From positions 2,666,001 to 2,730,000 of the forward strand of contig NC_015321.1 of NCBI RefSeq assembly GCF_000194605.1: DNA of 64,000 nt, read 5' to 3'. This document shows positions 17,801 through 27,265 of this stretch, piece by piece (position 1 is the first letter of the stretch; each line of letters begins with the position of its first letter). The notes below the pieces were generated by a model. That model was not told the origin of the DNA. It made no database searches and was given only the letters and a program-made list of their open reading frames with translations. This stretch comes from Fluviicola taffensis DSM 16823. Lineage in GTDB: Bacteria > Bacteroidota > Bacteroidia > Flavobacteriales_D > Crocinitomicaceae. The translations under genes were made by a program, and so were the position numbers.

Positions 17801-20800
17801 ATTGGATTAGGAGCGAATGGAACAGGAACTATTGGGGCTTTTACAGCAACAAATGGAACGGCTGCACCGGTAGTTGCTACAATTACAGTAACTCCAACGT
17901 TGAATGTGTGTAGTGGAACTCCTCAGAATTTCACCATAACGGTCAATCCAATTCCAACTGTTAATGCACCGACACCACAAACGATTTGTGCAAATACATC
18001 AACAACGGCTGTTACTTTTACAGGTAATAATACTGCAACCACAACTTTCGACTGGACGAATAATACCACTTCCATTGGATTGGTAGCAAATGGAACAGGA
18101 AATATAGCTTCATTTACAGGAACGAATGCAACTGCTTCACCCGTTACGGCTACCATTACAGTAACTCCAACTTTGAACACCTGTGTTGGAACTTCACAAA
18201 ATTTCACCATAACGGTCAATCCAATTCCAACGGTCAATGTACCAACGCCACAAACGATTTGTGCAAACACATCTGCAACGACGGTTACTTTCACCGGAAA
18301 TAACACAGCAACAACAACTTTTAACTGGACGAATAACAACACTTCCATTGGATTGGGAGCAAACGGAACAGGAAATATTGGTTCGTTTACAGCAACAAAT
18401 GCAACTGCTACTCCTGTTACAGCTACGATTACAGTAACACCAACGTTGAATGGCTGTGTTGGGATATCTCAAAATTTCAGTATAACGGTGAATCCAGCTC
18501 CAACAATTGGAGGGACTTTTACAGTATGTGCCGGATCAACAACTCAATTAACTGGAAGTGGAACTCCAGCATTAGCGACTCCATGGACCTCTTCAAATAC
18601 AGCAATAGCAACAATCTCTACTACTGGTTTGGTGGCTGGAGTGAACCCAGGAACGAGTACCATTACTTATACTAATTCGGATGGATGTTCGATTACGCAA
18701 GCCGTAACAATTACATCTGGCGCAACAATTACAGGGACGCTAAATGTTTGTACGGGATCGACAACTCAATTAACGGGAAGTGGAACTCCAGCAACAACAA
18801 GTCCGTGGAGTTCTTCAAATAATGCGGTAGCAACTGTTTCCAATACTGGATTAGTTACAGGCATAAGTGCTGGAACGACAACAATAACTTATACCAATTC
18901 AACAGGATGTTTGGATAATGAAGTATTAACCGTAAATCCATTGCCAACAATTACAGGTTCGGATGTTTGTATTGGAGCGACTACTCAATTAACAGCTTCT
19001 GGAACTGCTAATGCAACCAATCCATGGGTTTCTTCTAATCCTACGATAGCAACAATAAGTGCTACAGGTTTGGTAAATGGCATTTCTGCTGGTTCTGCGG
19101 TTATGACTTACACAAATTCAAATGGGTGTTCCAATACCATGACTCTAAATGTGCTTGGATTACCAGTGATTTCAGGGACTTTAAATGCTTGTATCGGAGC
19201 AACAACTCAATTATCTGCGACAGGTACGCCAAATATTACAAATCCATGGGCATCATCTAATACAGGTGTTGCAACGGTTTCTAATACAGGGCTTGTTACA
19301 GGAGTTTCAGCAGGAACTACTACAATCACATATACGAATTCGGGCTCTTGCCAAACGACAACTGTTGTAACAATTAACTCATTGCCAACAATTACTGGAA
19401 CTCTTTCCGTTTGCGCAGGATTAACTACTCAACTGACTGGTTCTGGTACCGCAAATACGACAAATCCATGGACTTCTTCGAATACTTCGGTAGCAACGAT
19501 TTCCAATACAGGATTAGTTACTGGAGTTTCTGCAGGAACAGCAACGATTACTTATTTAAATAACAATGCGTGTTCCCAAACGGCAAGTATTACCGTAAAT
19601 GCTCTTCCTACAGCAGCAATTGCAGGTGCTTCAACTATTTGTGCTGGGTCAAGTACAACATTCACCATTTCTGGAACACCAAATGCAACCGTAATTTATT
19701 CGAATGGAACAGTCAATTCGAATGTCGTGTTGAACGCTGCTGGAAATGCTACTGTAAACACAGGAGTGCTAAATGCAACAACTACGTATACGTTGGTTTC
19801 AGCCCAATCGGCAACTCCGGCATCTTGTACAAATACCTTAACTGGATCAATTGTTGTAACGGTAAATCCAATTCCTGTGATGAATCCAGTTGCAAATACA
19901 GTGGTTTGTCCTGGAGACAACGTTACGATTCCAGCTTTTACATCCAATCCAGCAGGAGCCACTTATGCTTGGACAAATACAAATACAGCTACTGGACTTG
20001 GAGCAAGTGGGAGTGGAGATATTCCAAATTTTGTTGGGGTAAATCCAGGAACAACTCCAATCAGTGGAACCATAACCGTTATCCCAACTTTAAATGGTTG
20101 TTCTGGTTTAGCGGTAACATTTACAATTGGTGTTAGCAATAATCCAGCGGCAAATGCGGGTGTTGATTTAAGCCTTTGTATCAATTCAACTTCAGGAAAT
20201 CAAATTGGATCGCCAGCTGTTGTAGGAAATACGTATTCTTGGAACCCAGCAACTGATTTGAGCGATGCAACAATTTCCAATCCCACGGTGAACACAACAG
20301 TCCAAGGAACAACGCAATACACAGTGACAGTGACAAATACATTAGGTTGTGAATCTACGGATCAAGTTTCTATTACGATTCATCCATTACCGGCTGTTTC
20401 ATTCCAAGCGAGTTCTGATGAAGGTTGCGCACCCGTTTCAATCACATTTACGAATGACGACCCTACGAATTCTGTCAATTGTGTTTGGACCATTCCAGGT
20501 GTTGGAACTCAAGTTGGTTGTGGATCAATCACTCAACAGTTCAATACTGCTGGGGTCTTTGATGTAAGCTTAACTATTACAGATGCAAATGGTTGCGTAA
20601 ATTCGATGACTAATTCAGGAATGATTACGATTTATCCTGAAGTTGATGCTTCCTTCGGAGTAAATGTTCTTGAGCAATCAATTTTGAATCCGGTATTCCA
20701 ATTGACAAATAATTCAACAAATGCGACGGCTTATTTGTGGGAATTTGGAGATGGAACAACTTCTACTCAAACGAATCCAACACATACATATACAGAAACG

Positions 20801-21172
20801 CCAGGGGTGTATCGTATTTATTTGTATGCATCGAATCCTGCGGGTTGTAATGACAGTGCTGTAATTGTTGTGTCAGTAATTGACGAGCTGATTTTTTATA
20901 TTCCAAATACCTTCACACCAGATGGTGATGAATTTAATAACACCTTCTTCCCAGTCTTCAGTTCTGGATTCGACGCGCAGAATTATACTTTGTTGATTTT
21001 TGATCGTTGGGGGGAAATCATCTTCGAGTCTCACGATGTGGATTTTGGTTGGGACGGAACTTATATTGGACAGTTGTGTAAAGAAGGAGTTTATACTTGG
21101 AAGATTACTATCAAGGAACGAAATAAAGACAAGCATCACGAATATGTGGGGCATGTGAATTTGTTGAAGTAG
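14810..21172 (+). CDS. Giant type IX-secreted multidomain repeat protein with a type B sorting domain (CHU_C)
   Basis: A 2120-residue exported protein, Thr/Asn/Ser/Gly-rich. Order: signal peptide (1-25); a pre-peptidase-like beta domain (about 28-160); a region with paired Cys (about 165-390); Ig/PKD-like modules; a proprotein-convertase P-domain-like segment at about 570-717 ([19 protein letters not shown]); more Ig-like modules; four 91-residue tandem repeats at 867-1230; five repeats of about 74 residues of BIg2-like type at 1231-1599 ([17 protein letters not shown]); Ig-like modules; PKD domains at about 1860-2020 ([11 protein letters not shown]); and a C-terminal type B sorting domain at about 2030-2120 ([28 protein letters not shown]). 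Inferred to be a surface adhesin or matrix protein exported by the type IX system. No catalytic domain was recognised. Confidence 0.92.
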   Translation: MKTTIFWGYFLFPLFTLLGLSAFSQGSDTQAGATGVPVTLPFAATGSTVSATNNYDIGGTTVDDGPDWFYYHCATSNATIWVTITFTPNITNPVLPSITILDATGVTLLGQTQIFGDNSGTYGIPYTPTAGQCYYFVIDNDGATGGFNYNISMSNTVPPHPANPTQPACTNIGFDAASTAGWLGSWGHSMQTGVSPQPTPTYTPIFYNTTGGHHTITTPGIDIQAPIQKVCPQIPGNTNSLLLGDGPNGAYGGASIEQKFQVTASNALFIYYYALVIQDGGAAGGGSTTAHTDQEQPYFKIDALDCGGVPIACGNLLVTGGPGIPGFTQLGTSGIYWKDWTAVMLDLTPYIGSCVTMRFTLGDCSIGAHYAYAYLDATCGPMSIVAPPTICQFQTSTLTAPAGAATYSWVETSAPGTVLGTANTLSVTPTTTGTFNYQCTMTSVAGCSSTLTTSVTVLPSPQITVTNPASVCSPGTVNLTSAGVVTINSGTGTIGYFSDAACTIPIASPSAISVSGTYYIRILNANGCFEIEPVTVVVNASPTADVTTLDQAICPGASVNLNATLTPAGYNNPVTFTNTTDFSLNDGSVTPINSPITVTGITPQTAGVLPIVSVNLNIPHTYVGDVTVWLRCPNGSTIELTSDNGGAGQNYTNTTFVPTGSPSITTGTAPFTGSFTPEQAFSLLNSCAVNGVWTLQVYDLGVGDVGTLTDWSITFNNFVPPTFVWSPTTNMTNSTTLTPTVAPTTTTIYTLTGTNSIGGCTSTDQVTITVNPLPTATISGTTTVCQNATAPTVTFTGANGIAPYTFTYNINGGANQTVSSGAGVTATVTAPTTVSGTFTYNLVSVTSAMGCSQNQPGTAVITVNPIPTVNAPAPQTVCANTSTTAVTFTGNNTAITTFDWTNNSTSIGLGANGTGNIASFTGTNATASPITATITVTPTLNTCVGTPQNFTITVNPTPTVNAPTPQTVCANTSTTPVVFTGNNTATTTFNWTNNTTSIGLGANGTGTIGAFTATNGTAAPVVATITVTPTLNVCSGTPQNFTITVNPIPTVNAPTPQTICANTSTTAVTFTGNNTATTTFDWTNNTTSIGLVANGTGNIASFTGTNATASPVTATITVTPTLNTCVGTSQNFTITVNPIPTVNVPTPQTICANTSATTVTFTGNNTATTTFNWTNNNTSIGLGANGTGNIGSFTATNATATPVTATITVTPTLNGCVGISQNFSITVNPAPTIGGTFTVCAGSTTQLTGSGTPALATPWTSSNTAIATISTTGLVAGVNPGTSTITYTNSDGCSITQAVTITSGATITGTLNVCTGSTTQLTGSGTPATTSPWSSSNNAVATVSNTGLVTGISAGTTTITYTNSTGCLDNEVLTVNPLPTITGSDVCIGATTQLTASGTANATNPWVSSNPTIATISATGLVNGISAGSAVMTYTNSNGCSNTMTLNVLGLPVISGTLNACIGATTQLSATGTPNITNPWASSNTGVATVSNTGLVTGVSAGTTTITYTNSGSCQTTTVVTINSLPTITGTLSVCAGLTTQLTGSGTANTTNPWTSSNTSVATISNTGLVTGVSAGTATITYLNNNACSQTASITVNALPTAAIAGASTICAGSSTTFTISGTPNATVIYSNGTVNSNVVLNAAGNATVNTGVLNATTTYTLVSAQSATPASCTNTLTGSIVVTVNPIPVMNPVANTVVCPGDNVTIPAFTSNPAGATYAWTNTNTATGLGASGSGDIPNFVGVNPGTTPISGTITVIPTLNGCSGLAVTFTIGVSNNPAANAGVDLSLCINSTSGNQIGSPAVVGNTYSWNPATDLSDATISNPTVNTTVQGTTQYTVTVTNTLGCESTDQVSITIHPLPAVSFQASSDEGCAPVSITFTNDDPTNSVNCVWTIPGVGTQVGCGSITQQFNTAGVFDVSLTITDANGCVNSMTNSGMITIYPEVDASFGVNVLEQSILNPVFQLTNNSTNATAYLWEFGDGTTSTQTNPTHTYTETPGVYRIYLYASNPAGCNDSAVIVVSVIDELIFYIPNTFTPDGDEFNNTFFPVFSSGFDAQNYTLLIFDRWGEIIFESHDVDFGWDGTYIGQLCKEGVYTWKITIKERNKDKHHEYVGHVNLLK
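17408..18499 (+). repeat. Four exact-period 273-bp tandem repeats inside the giant gene
   Basis: Units begin at 17408, 17681, 17954 and 18227, each 91 codons and in frame, each encoding one Ig-like module starting with PTVNAP-PQT. Copies 1 and 3 are much more alike at DNA level than either is to copies 2 or 4. Confidence 0.93.
18500..19606 (+). repeat. Five BIg2-like repeats of about 74 codons
   Basis: Degenerate in-frame repeats starting around each PTI-G(T) motif, with the core [15 protein letters not shown]-(A/S)[10 protein letters not shown] and [14 protein letters not shown]. They directly follow the 273-bp array. Confidence 0.85.
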
Positions 21173-21176
21173 AAGA

Positions 21177-21191
21177 GAAAGCACTGCTTTC
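21177..21191 (+). repeat. Post-stop mini-hairpin GAAAGCACTGCTTTC
   Basis: A 15-base inverted repeat starting five bases after the giant gene's TAG. Related to the hairpin at 28327-28341 (loop-side bases differ but pairing is kept) and to a partial copy around 28372-28385. Confidence 0.5.
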
Positions 21192-21210
21192 GATTTGATA
21201 CAAATAAACG

Positions 21211-21267
21211 TTGCGCCTTCGCTGAAGCTACTTCGTAAGCGTTAGTACAGTCGTAAACAAAAATTTT
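21211..21267 (+). repeat. Dispersed intergenic element (shared with 9578 and 39481)
   Basis: The first 19 bases equal 9578-9596 in the purB leader. The second part (AGCGTTAG...AGTCGTAAACAAA) resembles 39488-39512. It lies just upstream of the small gene at 21290. Confidence 0.55.
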
Positions 21268-21289
21268 CACTGCAGTAGAAAACGAATTT

Positions 21290-21655
21290 ATGAAAAATCT
21301 GTTTAATGAGTTTGACCAATTATTTTCTGAGTATTCTAGAACCCAGAAATTATTGTACAAAGAAAATTTAGCTAATTCAGAACGAAATAAAAAATTAAAA
21401 GAAGCAAATGAGGTCATTCAACATACAAAAGTGTTGTATGAAAAATTTCGATATTCACATGAAATACAAGTTATTGAACCTTTTTTGAATGATGAAGATC
21501 CATACATCAGACTTATTGCAGCGACGTATTCATTTTCATATAATCAAGAATTAGCAGAAAAAACACTAAGAGATCTAATTGAACAAGTTAAAGGGATTGT
21601 AGCCTTTAATGCCAAAATCACGTTAGATGTTTGGGTGAAAGGATTGTTACCTTAA
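21290..21655 (+). CDS. Small cytoplasmic protein, DUF2019-like
   Basis: The 121-residue product has no signal peptide. The N-terminal 70 residues are charged and helical; residues about 70-115 (DEDPYIRLIAATYSFSYN, AEKTLRDLIEQVKGIVAFN) resemble the HEAT-like repeat of the DUF2019 family, whose members have the pattern VRL-AA-Y followed by A---L. That family is uncharacterised and I recall it only by pattern. The gene ends 10 bases from the end of the convergent DoxX gene. Confidence 0.55.
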   Translation: MKNLFNEFDQLFSEYSRTQKLLYKENLANSERNKKLKEANEVIQHTKVLYEKFRYSHEIQVIEPFLNDEDPYIRLIAATYSFSYNQELAEKTLRDLIEQVKGIVAFNAKITLDVWVKGLLP

Positions 21656-21665
21656 ATGCGGGAAA

Positions 21666-22058
21666 TTATTTCGAACGTATCACAACAACCTTTAATCTTC
21701 CATAAGCTATAAAACCTGCAATTGCCGCAACTACGATGTTGAACCCAATTTGTGTTCCTTCTCCCCGAGAAATATGAAAAACACTAGCCGAAATCATAAG
21801 TAGAATGATTCCAAGAGCTGCAATGGGTGTTAGAATCGGTTTAATTCGAAAAAGAGCTGGTACAATTAATCCGATTCCTCCTAATAAATCAATGACTCCT
21901 GTGAATTGAACAAAAGCTGGGGAAACTTGACCTGCCCAAGGCCACATGAGTTCCAGTTTTTCAATCGGTTGAATATTTTTTAAGGCACCTGCCCAAATTA
22001 AAGTAATCGATAACAGTGTTTGTGCAATCCATAAGAACACGTTGGTTGTTTTTTTCAT
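21666..22058 (-). CDS. DoxX-family membrane protein
   Basis: A 130-residue protein with four hydrophobic segments (VFLWIAQTLLSITLIWAGALK, FVQFTGVIDLLGGIGLIVPAL, LTPIAALGIILLMISASVF, IGFNIVVAAIAGFIAYGRL), the DoxX layout. The W-G-K-segment and FTG-IDLLGGIGL match the family. DoxX proteins are often linked to redox or quinone stress but are poorly defined. I chose the ATG at 22058 (MKKTTNV); an in-frame TTG at 22109 would overlap the operator-like repeats. It is divergent from an HxlR regulator across a set of half-sites, so it is probably that regulator's target. Confidence 0.82.
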   Translation of the reverse strand: MKKTTNVFLWIAQTLLSITLIWAGALKNIQPIEKLELMWPWAGQVSPAFVQFTGVIDLLGGIGLIVPALFRIKPILTPIAALGIILLMISASVFHISRGEGTQIGFNIVVAAIAGFIAYGRLKVVVIRSK

Positions 22059-22101
22059 CTGTAAATTGTTTTGAATTGTTAGGTAAAAGTAAGTAGGTTT
22101 G

Positions 22102-22145
22102 CTATCCAAACGAAAGCGCTTTACCTTTGGATAGTACTATCTAAA
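22102..22145. promoter_or_regulatory. Candidate HxlR operator: three CTATC(C/T)AAA half-sites
   Basis: CTATCCAAA at 22102-22110, its exact inverse TTTGGATAG at 22126-22134, and CTATCTAAA at 22137-22145. The last two form a 20-base near-palindrome centred on GATAGTACTATC. All lie between the divergent DoxX and HxlR genes. Confidence 0.6.
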
Positions 22146-22173
22146 AGGAAAGTAACGTCTAAAAACAACGAAT

Positions 22174-22512
22174 ATGTTATCAAACGGAAAATGTCCTAAA
22201 AATATTTTGTCAATCAAAGATGCTTTGGAAGCTGTTGAAGGTCGCTGGAAACTATTGATTTTATTCTCCCTTTCCACAGGAACGAAACGATTTAAGGAGC
22301 TTGGAAGAGAAGTTTCATGGATTACAGACAAAACATTATCGCGAGAATTAAAACTACTTGAATCGAATAAGTTAATTACTCGAAAAGTTTTTGATACGTT
22401 TCCGCCAGCCGTAGAATATACAATTACAGAACACGGAAAATCATTGGAGAAAGTCATTGAAGAGTTGCACTATTGGGGTTTGGCCCATCGAAAGGAAGTT
22501 TTGGGGAAGTGA
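22174..22512 (+). CDS. HxlR-family winged-helix transcriptional regulator
   Basis: The 112-residue product fits the HxlR family in length and motifs: CPKNILSIKDALEAVEGRWKLLILF places the early cysteine (Cys7) and the GRWK-LIL helix, followed by GTKRFKELGREV and ITDKTLSRELKLLE (recognition helix), then TFPPAVEYTITEHGKSL (wing). Members often sense electrophiles or oxidants through the N-terminal cysteine. It is divergent from the DoxX gene with an inverted-repeat operator between, a common arrangement of this family, so I infer control of DoxX and probably of itself. Confidence 0.92.
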   Translation: MLSNGKCPKNILSIKDALEAVEGRWKLLILFSLSTGTKRFKELGREVSWITDKTLSRELKLLESNKLITRKVFDTFPPAVEYTITEHGKSLEKVIEELHYWGLAHRKEVLGK

Positions 22513-22515
22513 TTA

Positions 22516-22560
22516 AAACAAAGAAGGGACGCAATGCATTGCGTCCCTTCTTCTTTGTTT
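22516..22560. terminator. Bidirectional terminator with GGGACGC palindrome
   Basis: A perfect 28-base palindrome at 22523-22550 (GAAGGGACGCAATG and its complement), flanked by A-rich and T-rich arms. It separates the convergent HxlR and OmpA-family genes. Its core resembles the hairpin at 61603-61622 before pnp. Confidence 0.8.
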
Positions 22561-22575
22561 TATCAGTTAATGATT

Positions 22576-25005
22576 TTATTCAAAAATCACATTCATTTCA
22601 ACACGTCTGTTTTTCTGACGACCTTCTGGTGTAGCATTTGTAGCAATTGGTTTTGTTTGACCGAACCATTCTGGTTTCAATTTAGTCGCATCAACACCTT
22701 TGCTAGTTAAGTATTTCTTAACTGCTTCAGCACGGTTTTTAGACAATGTTAAGTTTTTCTTAGCATCACCTTTGTTATCTGTGTGACCAGCGATTTGTAA
22801 TTTCCACTCTGGTTTTTTGATTAACAATGCAGCTAAGTCATCCAATGATTTGAACGAAGTTGCAAGAATAATTGCTTTACCTGATGCGAACTCTAAGTTC
22901 TCAAATGCAGTATTCAAAATTTCTTGCTCTTCTTTCTCAATCTTAGGACATCCACGATTTTCGATTGGACCTGGAATTGTTGGACAAGCATCATCTTTAT
23001 CGTACAATCCATCTTTGTCTGTATCTGGCCAAGGACAACCTTCGTTTTCTCTTGAACCATATTCGTTTGGACACTTATCTACGTTGTCATATAATCCGTC
23101 GTTATCACTATCTGGGCATCCTTGATTTGCCAATGGGCCAGGAAGATCTGGACAAAGGTCTTCAGAATCTTGTAATCCATCTCCATCACGGTCAGGACAA
23201 CCATTGAATGCAGCCAAACCTTTTACTGTAGGACAGCTATCATTTGGATCGATAATTCCATCCTCATCTGTATCTGGACATCCTCTGTACAATGCAAGAC
23301 CTGGTAAATCTGGACAGGCATCATCTTTATCTGGAATTTTATCACCATCACGGTCAGGACAACCTTGGAATTCTAATAAACCTGGTGTCTCTGGACAAAG
23401 GTCTTCAGTGTCTTTGATTCCATCACCATCTGTATCAGGACAACCTTTGAAAGTCCAAATTCCTGGGATATCAACACATTCATCTTTTTTGTCAGATACT
23501 TTATCACCATCTCTATCGTTTGGTTTCGAATAAAGAATAGGAAGACGAAGTCCGACAAAGAATTCGGTTCCCCTTACTTTTCCAACTGCAAAAAGCGAAT
23601 TAAAATCTACCACTCCAATAGTGATTGGTCCTAAACGAGATGCAATACCTGCTTTCCAACCTGAATAATTGTTGTATGAAACTGGAACATACAATCCGAA
23701 CCATGCATAATCAAAGCTTGGAGTAATTGAAAATTGATGTGGTGTTTTTACTTTAGAAGGGTTTCTTTTACCAATCATGTTAATGTTACCCGTTGCATTG
23801 ATGTAAAACCATTTCCAAATATGGTAATCCAATTGAATGCTTAATGCAGTTGGTGTATTCATATAATATGTTTCACCAGTACCTTCATTTGAATTCCATC
23901 CATTTCCAGAAGTAATTAAACTGTCAATAATGGAATCAAAGGATGCGAATGAGTTTGCTTTTTCAAAAACACGTAAATCAAAAACACTTGTTTCAACAGA
24001 GAAATCTCTACTGCTACCTCCTTTGGTGAATTTCATTCCACCGATATCTATTACGGAAACTCCAGCTCTTAGTTCATACTTGTTTTCGTTACGCATCCAT
24101 AAGTCAGTTTTTCCATCCATTTCATATTTGAATTCTTTGTATTTAGGACGCCATTCGTAAACGACACCTAAGTCTAAACCAAATCCAAGTTTTGATGCAG
24201 ATTTAAAAAAGGAATTTGCATTGAAATCTTTTAATTGATCCAAATTATCCGAATAACCGTATTTGATTTTTGCTTTTAGATTGTTTGCTGTATCCTTATT
24301 TAGTAAGTTGTAATCTAATTCATCAGTATAAGCATACGCAGATGCAAGTCCTTGAAGCAATTTCACACGACCACCTATTTTCAAGAAATGCTCACCCTTG
24401 TCCATTACTACTTGTCCATAATTAATACCATACTCATTCCATGCCATTGAATTCATTGTTACCAATTTATCATTCAATTGCAAGTTCCAAAGACCCGCGA
24501 AATCGAGACCTTCTTCTGCTAATTTTGATAATTTTGGGTCAAGATCTTCGACATTGGTAATCATTCTACTTTTTGCAGAAAAGCCTAATGCAATTTTTGG
24601 CGTAATATGGAAAGCAAAGTTTAAGATGTCAATCTGGTAATTTAAATAAACACCTCTTGGTTTAACTCCAGCCTTTGAATAATCATAAAGATTAAACATT
24701 GATCGTTCATAAAGGGTACTGTCTGGTTGCATCCACATAGTATCTTTTTTGAAAGATTTCAACCACCATTTTGGCATTACGTCAGTTTTAAAATACTTGG
24801 CGTTTTGCCATGCACCAACATTCGCACTTCCAAGGTTGATGTCAACGATAAATCGACCGTCAACAAAACTTGCTGGTTGGGCGTCTAATCCCATTACTCC
24901 AGCATAATTACTACTATGTACACCCAAGTAATTTTGAGAAATTGCACTGATAGTAGTTAAACATGAAAAAGCAAAGAGAGTTAATTTAAGTAACTGTTTC
25001 TTCAT
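22576..25005 (-). CDS. Outer-membrane protein: DUF5723-like barrel, TSP type-3 repeats and OmpA domain
   Basis: An 809-residue envelope protein with a signal peptide (MKKQLLKLTLFAFSCLTTISAIS). Residues about 25-490 form a beta-rich region of the DUF5723 type (NYLGVHSSNYAGVMGLDAQP), possibly a barrel. Residues about 495-695 hold several calcium-binding thrombospondin type-3 repeats (DRDGDKIPDKDDACPDLPG and relatives). Residues about 695-809 are an OmpA-like peptidoglycan-binding domain (IAGHTDNKGDAKKNLTLS, RAEAVKKYL, GRQKNRRVEMNV). It likely links the outer membrane to peptidoglycan. It starts 10 bases after the propeller-like gene on the same strand, so the two are cotranscribed. Confidence 0.9.
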   Translation of the reverse strand: MKKQLLKLTLFAFSCLTTISAISQNYLGVHSSNYAGVMGLDAQPASFVDGRFIVDINLGSANVGAWQNAKYFKTDVMPKWWLKSFKKDTMWMQPDSTLYERSMFNLYDYSKAGVKPRGVYLNYQIDILNFAFHITPKIALGFSAKSRMITNVEDLDPKLSKLAEEGLDFAGLWNLQLNDKLVTMNSMAWNEYGINYGQVVMDKGEHFLKIGGRVKLLQGLASAYAYTDELDYNLLNKDTANNLKAKIKYGYSDNLDQLKDFNANSFFKSASKLGFGLDLGVVYEWRPKYKEFKYEMDGKTDLWMRNENKYELRAGVSVIDIGGMKFTKGGSSRDFSVETSVFDLRVFEKANSFASFDSIIDSLITSGNGWNSNEGTGETYYMNTPTALSIQLDYHIWKWFYINATGNINMIGKRNPSKVKTPHQFSITPSFDYAWFGLYVPVSYNNYSGWKAGIASRLGPITIGVVDFNSLFAVGKVRGTEFFVGLRLPILYSKPNDRDGDKVSDKKDECVDIPGIWTFKGCPDTDGDGIKDTEDLCPETPGLLEFQGCPDRDGDKIPDKDDACPDLPGLALYRGCPDTDEDGIIDPNDSCPTVKGLAAFNGCPDRDGDGLQDSEDLCPDLPGPLANQGCPDSDNDGLYDNVDKCPNEYGSRENEGCPWPDTDKDGLYDKDDACPTIPGPIENRGCPKIEKEEQEILNTAFENLEFASGKAIILATSFKSLDDLAALLIKKPEWKLQIAGHTDNKGDAKKNLTLSKNRAEAVKKYLTSKGVDATKLKPEWFGQTKPIATNATPEGRQKNRRVEMNVIFE

Positions 25006-25015
25006 AAGTAGTCTT

Positions 25016-27184
25016 TTAATAGTTCAATGGGTAACGAATTAAATAACCATTTGCTTGCGAAACTAATAAAACCGTTCCATCTGTTTGCTTTTGAAACATG
25101 ATTTTATTCGAACCTTCTAAATTTTCTTTATTTAATTCGTTTCCATTTATAGTATAAATATAACAATTATTGGCAATTCCATCAATTATTCCAACGATAA
25201 TTTTATTAGTGGATAGCTTGATAATAGAGGCGTCATCTATAGAAGTAATAGTGGAATTAAATTGCCCTAAAATTATCCCAGAACCGTTGATTACATAAAT
25301 AATATTTTGTTGTGTCAAAAAGAAAATGCGTTCTTCTCCAAGTGTTTGAGAGGACAAAATAGAAGATACATTTCCAATTAACATCGCTTTGGTACCATTT
25401 TCAGTGATTCTCACAAATTGTTTTTTGACTAAACCGAGTAAACTAACTGTTCCGTTGACTTTTACGAGATTCCATTCTCCTTCATTTAGAGAAGTCGTTT
25501 TAAGCGTTTTTTTTCGTTTTACTGAGATAGATGACCAAGTGGATTCTGTGCAAATATGGGCAATCAGATCTCCTTTTTTGCCTTGGATAACTAATTGTGC
25601 ATTTTTTTGAAGATTACCACCAATACCGATTTTGTAACTGAGTTTTCCATCGGTGCTATATCCCTGTAGTTGACCATCTGAAACGAAAGCGATGTAATCT
25701 TTCTTATTCCAGTAATAGGAAAATAGATTGCTTGTAACCTCATTACTTGAGATTGGGAATCCACCCAAATTGTTTCCAGCTCTATCTAAACCAATAATTC
25801 CGTTCTTGGTTGTTAAGAAAACCCCATTGCCGATGAATACAGGATTACCAATGGGGTCTGATTCTAGATTTTTACTCCAAAGAATTTGTTTGCTTCCAAT
25901 AAAGTAGAGCATGTTTGATCGGGTAATTGCAACCAAAAAATTGGAATTTGGAATTGGATTGAGACTGATTAGATTGTCATCTAAACGCAATGGATTTAGC
26001 TTTGGAAGTTCTTTCGAATCTGTATCAGCATGCGAACTATTTTCAGTGTACACTTGAAGAGTGCTGTGATTGGCATGTGTTAAACGACTCATCGTAAGTT
26101 GCTGATTGTGATCAAAATTTCGATACGAAACCTTTTGAGGACTATTGCTGAATAGTTTGTACTTCAAGGTGGTAGATTGTTCTAAATTCCCACCTGTTTC
26201 ATAAGCTCCAATCAGTCGATTAATACTTTGTTGAGAGTTTGAGATAAGAACATTATTATTAAAAATTTCGATGTAAACTTTCTTAGTTGAATGAAGAAAA
26301 GGAAAATAATGCCCTTTCAAAGTAGCTTGCTTTTGTTTGGTAGAAATATCAACGTTGTTTAGTTCGCTTAAAATAGCTAAAGGATCTTGCCCTGGTTTGT
26401 AATCTGTGATTAAACAAGTGTCATTCTGATTTGAAACAAGTGCTAATCCGTAATTCATCCATTCGTCTAAAATGGATTTTTTAGGATACTTTGTTTTCAA
26501 GTAGTTTTTCTCAAAAAAAGTGTAAGAATGAAAATCGGCGGGAATCAGTTCTTGAAAAATTTCTTGATCATTGATGAGAGGTAAAGCTTTCGATCCTGTA
26601 TGCGTGATGTATTTTGCATGGTTACTTGAAATGTAGTAAGAATCTTCGATTTCGTATGTCTGATCAGCTGTTTTATAAACGAGTGAAAGACTACTTTTTC
26701 GATCAAGATACTTCCAAGAAACGATACTTTTTTCAGTTGGAGTCCATTCATTTAAGTAGATAATTAAGTATTTTCCATGAAATTCACCTTTCCAATTATT
26801 GGATAACGATAGGTGTTTTTGAGTTGATATGGTTGATGAAATAGAAAGGGTTTCGAAGTATTTTTTTACAAGTTCACTCGTCCAAGGTTTGCTTCTTTCT
26901 AGTAAAACCAACTCTCTGTTGGTTGAAAAATAAAAATGTTGAATTCGTTCTGGTTCATTCAACAAAATGGAGTAAAAGCTATTTTTTTGTAGGGAGGAAA
27001 CTATGGAATTATTATAATCAATCTCCAAATAATTATGGACAACAATAATGGTGTCATCTTTTTCGGAAAAAGTATTTTCAGGTGTTGGTGGTGTACTAGA
27101 ACCTTCAACAAGAGTGAAAGTTATGTAACTAATCCAACCCAAGGAACAGATTACTAGAAAAATAATTATCGAACGATTGAGCAT
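25016..27184 (-). CDS. Membrane-anchored protein with a C-terminal quinoprotein/propeller-like region
   Basis: No family recognised with certainty. The 722-residue product has one N-terminal hydrophobic segment (about 4-25, SIIIFLVICSLGWISYITF) that is either an uncleaved anchor or a signal peptide. Residues about 30-390 are a mixed domain that may resemble DUF3352. Residues about 400-720 consist of short beta repeats (LISLNPIPNSNFLVAIT, PVFIGNGVFLTTKNGIIG) like PQQ/WD40 blades. It is followed after 10 bases by the OmpA-family gene and preceded by rnhB. Probably an envelope protein working with the OmpA-family product (inference from context). Confidence 0.65.
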   Translation of the reverse strand: MLNRSIIIFLVICSLGWISYITFTLVEGSSTPPTPENTFSEKDDTIIVVHNYLEIDYNNSIVSSLQKNSFYSILLNEPERIQHFYFSTNRELVLLERSKPWTSELVKKYFETLSISSTISTQKHLSLSNNWKGEFHGKYLIIYLNEWTPTEKSIVSWKYLDRKSSLSLVYKTADQTYEIEDSYYISSNHAKYITHTGSKALPLINDQEIFQELIPADFHSYTFFEKNYLKTKYPKKSILDEWMNYGLALVSNQNDTCLITDYKPGQDPLAILSELNNVDISTKQKQATLKGHYFPFLHSTKKVYIEIFNNNVLISNSQQSINRLIGAYETGGNLEQSTTLKYKLFSNSPQKVSYRNFDHNQQLTMSRLTHANHSTLQVYTENSSHADTDSKELPKLNPLRLDDNLISLNPIPNSNFLVAITRSNMLYFIGSKQILWSKNLESDPIGNPVFIGNGVFLTTKNGIIGLDRAGNNLGGFPISSNEVTSNLFSYYWNKKDYIAFVSDGQLQGYSTDGKLSYKIGIGGNLQKNAQLVIQGKKGDLIAHICTESTWSSISVKRKKTLKTTSLNEGEWNLVKVNGTVSLLGLVKKQFVRITENGTKAMLIGNVSSILSSQTLGEERIFFLTQQNIIYVINGSGIILGQFNSTITSIDDASIIKLSTNKIIVGIIDGIANNCYIYTINGNELNKENLEGSNKIMFQKQTDGTVLLVSQANGYLIRYPLNY

Positions 27185-27201
27185 ACTCTTTGACTATTCG
27201 T

Positions 27202-27209
27202 CAAAAATA
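27202..27209 (-). promoter_or_regulatory. TAnnTTTG -7 box for the 25016-27184 gene
   Basis: Minus strand TATTTTTG, 17 bases before the ATG at 27184, so the propeller-like/OmpA pair may have its own promoter in addition to rnhB readthrough. Confidence 0.45.
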
Positions 27210-27265
27210 ATGCTTCGTGTAGAGCCGTTTGCATTTTTCTCATGAAGAAGTTAACAGTGGAGTGT

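Noticed and set aside
16120-20184. Long open frames on the minus strand and other frames inside the giant gene (for example 17923-18348)
   Set aside because: They arise from the repetitive Thr/Asn/Ser/Val-rich coding repeats of the plus strand; they repeat with the 273-bp period and have no start signals or family features.
22965-23533. Plus-strand open frames across the TSP type-3 repeats
   Set aside because: Shadow frames of the minus-strand Asp/Gly/Pro-rich repeats; no independent support.
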